From Candidatus Zambryskiibacteriota bacterium (GTDB lineage: Bacteria > Patescibacteriota > Minisyncoccia > Phycocordibacterales > DATDWN01), in assembly GCA_026394815.1 (NCBI GenBank), contig JAPLZX010000012.1:4196-42348 (forward strand): a stretch of 38,153 nt of DNA. Reading direction: 5' to 3'. The notes under the pieces were generated by a model. The model did no database searches. It was not told the DNA's origin and saw only the letters and a program-made list of their open reading frames with translations. Positions 34,131 through 38,153 of the stretch are shown here, piece by piece. The translations under genes and the position numbers were made by a program. Position 1 is the first letter of the stretch; each line of letters opens with the position of its first letter.

Positions 34131-34160
34131 CTCTCGTCTCTATCAAGAGGCACAGACAAT

Positions 34161-34190
34161 CCCCTGCCGGGTTTCTCGGCAGGGGGTTTC
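34161..34190 (+). terminator. Intrinsic-type hairpin after the second mini-gene
   Basis: CCCCTGCCG-ggtttct-CGGCAGGGG, then GTTTCACT. The stem is strong but the T tract short. Confidence 0.6.
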
Positions 34191-34207
34191 ACTATATAAT
34201 ATTGTGT

Positions 34208-34213
34208 TACAAT
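34208..34213 (+). promoter_or_regulatory. -10 element of the exonuclease gene, leaderless arrangement
   Basis: TGT-TACAAT, 6 nt, then the ATG at 34220. Confidence 0.45.
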
Positions 34214-34219
34214 TTAGAT

Positions 34220-35001
34220 ATGCGAATAATTTCTTGGAATGTAAATGGATTGAGAGCGGTTCATAGAAAGGGACTTTTTATACCTTTTGTTGAAAAATAT
34301 AAACCGGATATTATTTGTTTACAGGAAACCAAGGCCAAAGAGCATCAAAGTGAGGTTGATTTACCAGAGTACGAGGAATATTGGAACTCTGCCGAAAAAG
34401 CAGGATATAGTGGAACGGCTATTTTTAGTAAAGAAAAACCAATTAGTGTTATGCTCGGTTTACCAGAAGATATTTGCCAGAAATTTAAATTATTAGACGA
34501 CAAATATGGCGACCCAAATACAGAAGGACGTGTTATAACGGCTGAAATTCTAAGGAAGATTTGACTCGCCTTCCCCTTCGTCACAAGAAATGGGACCCAG
34601 CATTTTTGGAATATCTAAAAACTCTTAACCTGCCTGCGCAGGCAGGGAAAACCAAACCCGTTATTTTTTGTGGTGATTTAAATGTGGCGCATACTTCTGA
34701 TGATTTAGCAAATCCAAAAGAAAATGAAGGCAAGCATGGTTACACAAAAGAAGAAAGAGAAGGAATAGATAAAATAATTTCTGCCGGATTTATTGACACA
34801 TTTCGTCATTTTACAAAAGGCAATGGTCACTACAGTTGGTGGACACATTGGGCAAACGCTCGTGAGAGAAATGTTGGTTGGCGCATAGACTACTTTTTTG
34901 TCAACAAAGAATTTTTACCAAAAGTAAAAAAATCTGTTATTTTAAATGATATTTTAGGCTCTGACCACTGCCCTATTGAACTTGATATTGAAAGGAATTA
35001 A
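34220..35001 (+). pseudogene. xthA: Exonuclease III (AP endonuclease family), broken by an internal deletion
   Basis: EEP-fold DNA repair enzyme. Present motifs: SWNVNGLRA, ICLQETKA (metal-binding Glu), GYSGTAIF, FCGDLNVAHTSDDL (Asp/Asn), WRIDYFFVN (Asp) and SDHCPIELD (Asp/His). The frame breaks at about 34550: TAE is followed directly by a frame in which SKEDLTRLPLRHKKWDPAF resumes, so about 12 residues (including the family VxVYxPN segment with the conserved Tyr) are missing. As read the product stops at 34564; the rest is open from 34561 to 35001. The gene start at 34220 follows a TACAAT element. An 18-bp palindrome lies inside it at 34629. Confidence 0.8.
34629..34646. repeat. 18-bp perfect palindrome inside the exonuclease gene
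   Basis: CCTGCCTGCGCAGGCAGG, equal to its own reverse complement, encoding LPAQAG in frame. A close relative lies at 37537-37554. Confidence 0.7.
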
Positions 35002-35042
35002 TTTTACTTCTTAAGTTATCCACTTTTTGTCTTTAAATGTCC

Positions 35043-35071
35043 TTGACGTGTCTTTTATAAAAATATAAACT
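35043..35071 (+). promoter_or_regulatory. Promoter-like sequence of the candidate plus-strand RNA
   Basis: TTGACG, 17 bp, TAAACT; the -35 is close to consensus, the -10 weaker. Confidence 0.4.
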
Positions 35072-35077
35072 TGTATC

Positions 35078-35357
35078 AGACAAGTAGATTGAATTTCCAA
35101 CCTCTGTTGGATTGAATTTCTACAATTCGTTCTTTTGCAAGATGCATTTTGTTTATTTTAGGGATTCGCTATCCCTCTCTTTGAAGACCATCTGGTTTTC
35201 GTAGGTCTAGCAGTAAACGAACCTACACTATCTACTATTTTTTGAGCTTCGTTATTATAACTAGCTTATCGGATATCTGGATGATTCTTCTCCCCAAACC
35301 GCTCAATCATGAGTGCCTGTGCTTGTCACGGACTCCCATTATTGAGCGGTTTTTTAT
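35078..35357 (+). ncRNA. Candidate non-coding RNA between exonuclease III and cca
   Basis: This 350-bp gap holds no reading frame of note. It contains a promoter-like sequence at its start, hairpins CCAAC-ctct-GTTGG (35097-35110) and AGGGAT-tcgct-ATCCCT (35160-35176), a repeated GATTGAATTTC (35087 and 35110), and a strong terminator at the end. It may be an independent RNA or the 3' untranslated region of the broken exonuclease gene. No known RNA family was recognised. Confidence 0.35.
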
Positions 35358-35358
35358 T
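35297..35358 (+). terminator. Strong intrinsic terminator, plus strand
   Basis: AACCGCTCAAT (35297-35307) pairs with ATTGAGCGGTT (35341-35351), with further pairing inside (GTG/CAC, AGT/ACT), then a T-rich tract. It overlaps the cca stop codon on the other strand. Confidence 0.75.
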
Positions 35359-36823
35359 TAACCCAGTGTTTCCCGCGTATTTTTCTTATTTCTTCTTCAT
35401 CTACCTCTTCTTTTATTTGTTTTCCTTGTTTTCCAAGGGCCTCTAATTCATTTTCAGGAAGTAAAATAAGCTCTTTTATGTGATTTTCTAGATATTCTTT
35501 TGTATTTTTCTTTGGATCTTCAAGCACTTCTTCCAATAAAGCATGCAAAATAAAACCAATTTTTGGTCCTGGATTTGTTTTAGTAATTTCCATTATTTTT
35601 TTACCATCTATTTTAAGCATTCCAACAGATACTGGATCACGAAGAGCTTCTTCTATCATTGCATGATACTTACGAAGACGATAAGGATCCTCTTTGGGCC
35701 TACCAGTGCCTATACGGTCGCATATGCGCACATTCATTAAATCCCATATATTTGCTTGTCCAACATTTACAATCATCCTACGGACCGCTGAGAGCGTAAT
35801 TTGCTCTGTGTCAGCAAAAAACATATGCCATCTAACCAAAATAACTGCTTTTTCAATAACTTTACTTGGAAATTTTAAATTTGTTAGAATTTTTCTTGCA
35901 GTACGTGCGCCAATAACTTCATGACCATAAAAAGTCCAAGCATCTTGTTCTTTTCCCCACCGACGAGACTCTGGCTTTGAAATATCGTGTAATAGAGCGC
36001 TTAATCGGACTTCTAAAGGATAGTTTTTGTCAGCAGAAAGTTGGACAGAACGAATTAAATGTTCCCAAACATCATAGGAATGGGCTTTGTTTTGCTCTAC
36101 TCCGAAGGTTTTTTCCAATTCAGGGATTACATACTTCAAAATACCTAACTTTTTCATTGCCAGAAGACCATCCATTGGTTTCTCTGACATAATTATTTTT
36201 GTAAATTCATCTCGGATACGCTCTTTAGATATATTTTTCAGGAGATGTGAGTTTTCAGATATTGCCTTTTCTGTGTCTGATTCTATCTCAAATGAAAGTT
36301 CGGTACTCAATCTTATGGCACGCAAAATACGCAAACCATCTTCTGTGAAACGGTCTATCGGCTTCCCTACTGTTCGAATTAGCTTATTTTTTGTATCTTT
36401 TTGCCCATCATATAAATCAATAATTGTTTTTTGTGAAACAGAATAGGCCAGAGAATTTATTGTAAAATCTCGTCTTTTTAAATCATCTTCTATTTTTTGG
36501 CTAAAAATAACACTATCCGGATGTCTGTTGTCAGAATATTCTGATTCTGTACGATATGGCGTAACCTCAACTATTTTCAGAGTTTCATCTTCTGTTTTTT
36601 CATTTACCACCCCAACTGTTCCAAAATCATTTTCATAAAATGTCTTATCAAATAAGGCTATAATTTCATCTGGCTTAGCATTTGTGGTTACATCCCAGTC
36701 TTTTGGTATTTTGTCCAAAATAAGATCTCTTACGCATCCACCCACTAAAAAAGCCTCAAAACCAGCTTTTTCTAGTTTTTCTGTTACATGTGTAACTTCT
36801 TTTGGGATAGAGAATTGCTTCAT
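35354..36823 (-). CDS. cca: CCA-adding tRNA nucleotidyltransferase with HD domain
   Basis: Adds or repairs the CCA end of tRNAs. 489 residues: class II nucleotidyltransferase head (FLVGGCVRDLILDKIPKDWD, with the DxD metal site), RRDFTINSLAYS, the RNA-binding neck (DGLRILRAIRLSTELSF), and an HD domain (VRLSALLHDISKPESRRWGK). A TGT-TATAAT element lies 6 nt before the ATG. It is directly downstream of tRNA-Arg and tRNA-Gly on the same strand; none of the three tRNAs in the window encodes CCA, so this enzyme is required. Confidence 0.93.
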   Translation of the reverse strand: MKQFSIPKEVTHVTEKLEKAGFEAFLVGGCVRDLILDKIPKDWDVTTNAKPDEIIALFDKTFYENDFGTVGVVNEKTEDETLKIVEVTPYRTESEYSDNRHPDSVIFSQKIEDDLKRRDFTINSLAYSVSQKTIIDLYDGQKDTKNKLIRTVGKPIDRFTEDGLRILRAIRLSTELSFEIESDTEKAISENSHLLKNISKERIRDEFTKIIMSEKPMDGLLAMKKLGILKYVIPELEKTFGVEQNKAHSYDVWEHLIRSVQLSADKNYPLEVRLSALLHDISKPESRRWGKEQDAWTFYGHEVIGARTARKILTNLKFPSKVIEKAVILVRWHMFFADTEQITLSAVRRMIVNVGQANIWDLMNVRICDRIGTGRPKEDPYRLRKYHAMIEEALRDPVSVGMLKIDGKKIMEITKTNPGPKIGFILHALLEEVLEDPKKNTKEYLENHIKELILLPENELEALGKQGKQIKEEVDEEEIRKIRGKHWVK

Positions 36824-36829
36824 GAAAAT

Positions 36830-36835
36830 ATTATA
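36830..36835 (-). promoter_or_regulatory. -10 element of cca, leaderless arrangement
   Basis: TGT-TATAAT on the minus strand, 6 nt, then ATG (36823). Confidence 0.5.
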
Positions 36836-36864
36836 ACACTAGCAGATGAGATTTCTTAACGCTG

Positions 36865-36936
36865 TGCACCCGGAGGGACTCGAACCCCCAACAACTGCTT
36901 CGAAGGCAGGCATGATATCCATTTCACTACGGGTGC
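36865..36936 (-). tRNA. tRNA-Arg (UCG)
   Basis: Minus strand: acceptor GCACCCG/CGGGTGC, D arm AGTGAAATGGAT, anticodon loop CTTCGAA (anticodon TCG), and T loop GGTTCGAGTCC. Discriminator A; the following bases are CAG, not CCA. Confidence 0.9.
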
Positions 36937-36948
36937 ATTGTTTCTCTG

Positions 36949-37019
36949 TGCGGGTACCGGGAATCGAACCCGAATCTCGTCCTTGGCAAGGACGTGTTCT
37001 ACCACTAAACCATACCCGC
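36949..37019 (-). tRNA. tRNA-Gly (GCC)
   Basis: Minus strand: acceptor GCGGGTA/TACCCGC, D arm GGTTTAGTGGTAGAACA, anticodon stem-loop CGTCC-TTGCCAA-GGACG (anticodon GCC) and T loop GGGTTCGATTCCC. CCA is not encoded. Confidence 0.93.
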
Positions 37020-37108
37020 ATCATAAACATTTTATTATCATATACTAAAGCAATAAAAAATAAAAGGGATAAAGCAAACAAAGGATAAATTAACGATTCT
37101 GGTGTAAA

Positions 37109-37117
37109 TTGTGGATA
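37109..37117. promoter_or_regulatory. Perfect DnaA box
   Basis: TGTGGATAA, the reverse complement of TTATCCACA, in a gene-free 250-bp stretch between tRNA-Gly and the parS-like site. Confidence 0.55.
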
Positions 37118-37267
37118 ACTCTGTGTACATGTGTATTAAAGACAGGTCTTTGATTACTGTTAATTTTCGAGGCTTTTGAGTGTCTATTTAAAAAAATGGC
37201 TTATATTATGACTTTTTACAATGAGACATGTCCTCAAAGTGTCTGTTTTTGAGAGAAATAATAAAAC

Positions 37268-37281
37268 GTTTCACGTGAAAT
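37268..37281. other. parS: parS-like site
   Basis: GTTTCACGTGAAAT: the 12-bp palindrome TTTCACGTGAAA is identical to the core of the bacterial parS consensus (TGTTTCACGTGAAACA); two outer positions differ. ParB would load here for chromosome segregation; no parA/parB is in the window. Confidence 0.7.
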
Positions 37282-37321
37282 GAAAGGATGTGTTATACAT
37301 GAAACAAAACCAGAAATACTG

Positions 37322-37327
37322 TATAAT
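37322..37327 (+). promoter_or_regulatory. -10 element of the YraN gene, leaderless arrangement
   Basis: TATAAT, 6 nt (CTAAGG), then the ATG at 37334. It lies inside a longer upstream in-frame extension, showing that the extension is unlikely to be translated. Confidence 0.5.
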
Positions 37328-37333
37328 CTAAGG

Positions 37334-37777
37334 ATGTTTGGGAAAAATGAACAAAAAGAGCCCACTGAAAAACAAAAAATTGGCAAAATGGGGGAGGATT
37401 ATGCTTGTGAATACTTAAAAATGGGTGGTTACAAGATAATTAATAGAAATTATTTAAGAAAATGGGGGGAGTTAGATATTGTGGCCAGAAAGGGGAATAA
37501 GATCCATTTTGTGGAGGTAAAAAGTGTTTCTAGGGACCTGTCTGCGCAGGCAGATATTTTTAATGATAATGTTATTCGTGAAACAAATGATTCTTACAGA
37601 GCAGAGGATAATATGCATCCCTGGAAACTAAAAAGATTAGGGAGGGCAATACAATCGTATCTTTTGGAAAAAGACATTTCAGATGATATTGATTGGCAAT
37701 TTGATGTTATTACTGTTTATATAGATATAAACAAAGGAATATCAAAAGTTTTCATTCTTGATGATGTTATCTTATAG
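37334..37777 (+). CDS. YraN/UPF0102-family endonuclease-like protein
   Basis: 147 residues from the ATG at 37334. KMGEDYACEYLKMGGYKIIN and RKWGELDIVARKGNKIHFVE followed by VKS are the family core, with the PD-(D/E)XK-type acidic and Lys residues (GELD, EVK). The biochemical role is not established. The start 18 codons upstream (37280) would cover the parS-like site and a promoter element, so 37334 is chosen. The middle contains a near-copy of the 18-bp palindrome encoding LSAQAD, apparently tolerated as a loop insertion. It is followed by tRNA-Pro. Confidence 0.88.
   Translation: MFGKNEQKEPTEKQKIGKMGEDYACEYLKMGGYKIINRNYLRKWGELDIVARKGNKIHFVEVKSVSRDLSAQADIFNDNVIRETNDSYRAEDNMHPWKLKRLGRAIQSYLLEKDISDDIDWQFDVITVYIDINKGISKVFILDDVIL
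37537..37554. repeat. Near-copy of the 18-bp palindrome inside the YraN gene
   Basis: CCTGTCTGCGCAGGCAGA differs from the copy at 34629 at two positions and encodes LSAQAD, the same frame as LPAQAG in the other copy. Confidence 0.6.
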
Positions 37778-37839
37778 TTGAATTTTTGTCATTTTTTGTT
37801 TTTATGTTAGACTGCATAATGTTATATTTCGTAAAGTTT

Positions 37840-37912
37840 CGGGGTGTAGTGTAACGGCTAACATTCCTGATTTGGGATCAGGCGACTCAGGGTTCGAATC
37901 CCTGCACCCCGA
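37840..37912 (+). tRNA. tRNA-Pro (UGG)
   Basis: Acceptor CGGGGTG/CACCCCG, anticodon stem-loop CCTGA-TTTGGGA-TCAGG (anticodon TGG) and T loop GGTTCGAATCC. Discriminator A followed by CAAG, so CCA is not encoded. Confidence 0.93.
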
Positions 37913-37939
37913 CAAGTTAAATATATTGTGACTAAAAAC

Positions 37940-38153
37940 ATGATTAAAACCAAAATAATTAGACAAAGTGTGAACGTAAAAGCTTCGCCGGAAGAAGTAT
38001 ATGATGTGCTTATGGATTCAAAAAAGCACAGCAAGTTGACTGGAGGAGTAGCTAAAATAAGTCCGAAAGTTGGAGGAAAATTTACGGCATACGATTTATA
38101 TATTGATGGAGAAAATTTGGAATTAATTCCTGGTAAAAAAATAGTTCAGTCGT
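37940..38153 (+). CDS. SRPBCC/AHSA1-like domain protein, N-terminal part (cut by window edge)
   Basis: 71 complete codons from the ATG at 37940. VKASPEEVYDVLMDSKKHSK, then VGGKFTAYDLYIDGENLELI and PGKKIVQS follow the AHSA1 (activator of Hsp90 ATPase-like) pattern of a small ligand-binding START-type fold. The ligand is unknown. The gene continues past the right edge. Confidence 0.8.
   Translation, partial: MIKTKIIRQSVNVKASPEEVYDVLMDSKKHSKLTGGVAKISPKVGGKFTAYDLYIDGENLELIPGKKIVQS

Noticed and set aside
35087-35120. CRISPR-like repeat (GATTGAATTTC twice)
   Set aside because: Only two short copies 23 bp apart, no array and no cas genes.
37280-37333. 18-codon upstream start of the YraN gene
   Set aside because: It would cover most of the parS-like site and the TATAAT element that sits 6 nt before the ATG at 37334.

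Overview
This window looks like a chromosomal segment of a Patescibacteria/CPR bacterium, most likely a Parcubacteria relative. It is AT-rich with compact genes, an origin-type cluster (dnaA, dnaN, rpmH, rnpA, yidC), a reduced single-copy gene set, and a type IV secretion-like cluster of the kind seen in that group. TGA is used as a stop (for example at the rsmA end), so this is the standard bacterial code and not the UGA=Gly code of Gracilibacteria/Absconditabacteria. Lineage is inferred from gene content and style, not from a marker tree.

Layout. 1-7.2 kb: tyrS (cut by the window edge) divergent from a class A penicillin-binding protein; then dciA-like/dnaN/dnaA on the minus strand and rpmH/rnpA/yidC on the plus strand. 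DnaA-box-like sites cluster in the dnaN-dnaA gap, the best oriC candidate. 7.2-19.8 kb: a long minus-strand type IV secretion-like cluster: a helical membrane-anchored protein, a large secreted Ig-domain protein (frameshifted), a VirB6/TrbL-like membrane protein, a proline-tailed protein, PrgI, a split VirB4, a small membrane protein, a secreted Ig-repeat protein, a VirB2/TrbC-like pilin fused to an M15-type peptidase domain, and a beta-propeller-like protein. 19.8-24.9 kb: a broken UbiA-family gene, rsmA, a frameshifted UvrD/PcrA helicase and a CPBP protease. 25-32.4 kb: a LysM-M23 endopeptidase, comM, pnp, a DksA/TraR-like protein, an unknown membrane protein, a GC-rich structured RNA, a NYN-domain protein and rpsO. 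32.5-34.2 kb: two GC-rich, Shine-Dalgarno-led mini-genes flanking a Xer-type tyrosine recombinase that has three repeated operator-like sites upstream. 34.2-38.15 kb: a broken exonuclease III, a candidate plus-strand RNA, the CCA-adding enzyme, tRNA-Arg, tRNA-Gly, a DnaA box and parS-like site, a YraN-family gene, tRNA-Pro and the start of an SRPBCC-domain protein.

How the parts work together. Replication start (dnaA, dnaN, oriC, possible DciA), segregation (parS-like site, Xer recombinase), ribosome/RNA maturation (rpmH, rnpA, rsmA, rpsO, pnp, cca, tRNAs without encoded CCA) and envelope growth (PBP1A, YidC, LysM-M23) sit around a surface/secretion apparatus. A recurring signal joins many genes: an extended -10 element (TGN-TANNNT) placed 6-7 nt before the start codon, which predicts leaderless mRNAs. 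Most genes carrying it have no visible Shine-Dalgarno; the two GC-rich mini-genes do have one.

Four genes are interrupted. Two look like single-base indels (pcrA and the large Ig protein). Two (ubiA-like and exonuclease III) appear to have lost an internal block that carries a family active-site motif. Whether these are real or assembly artefacts cannot be decided from one consensus sequence.
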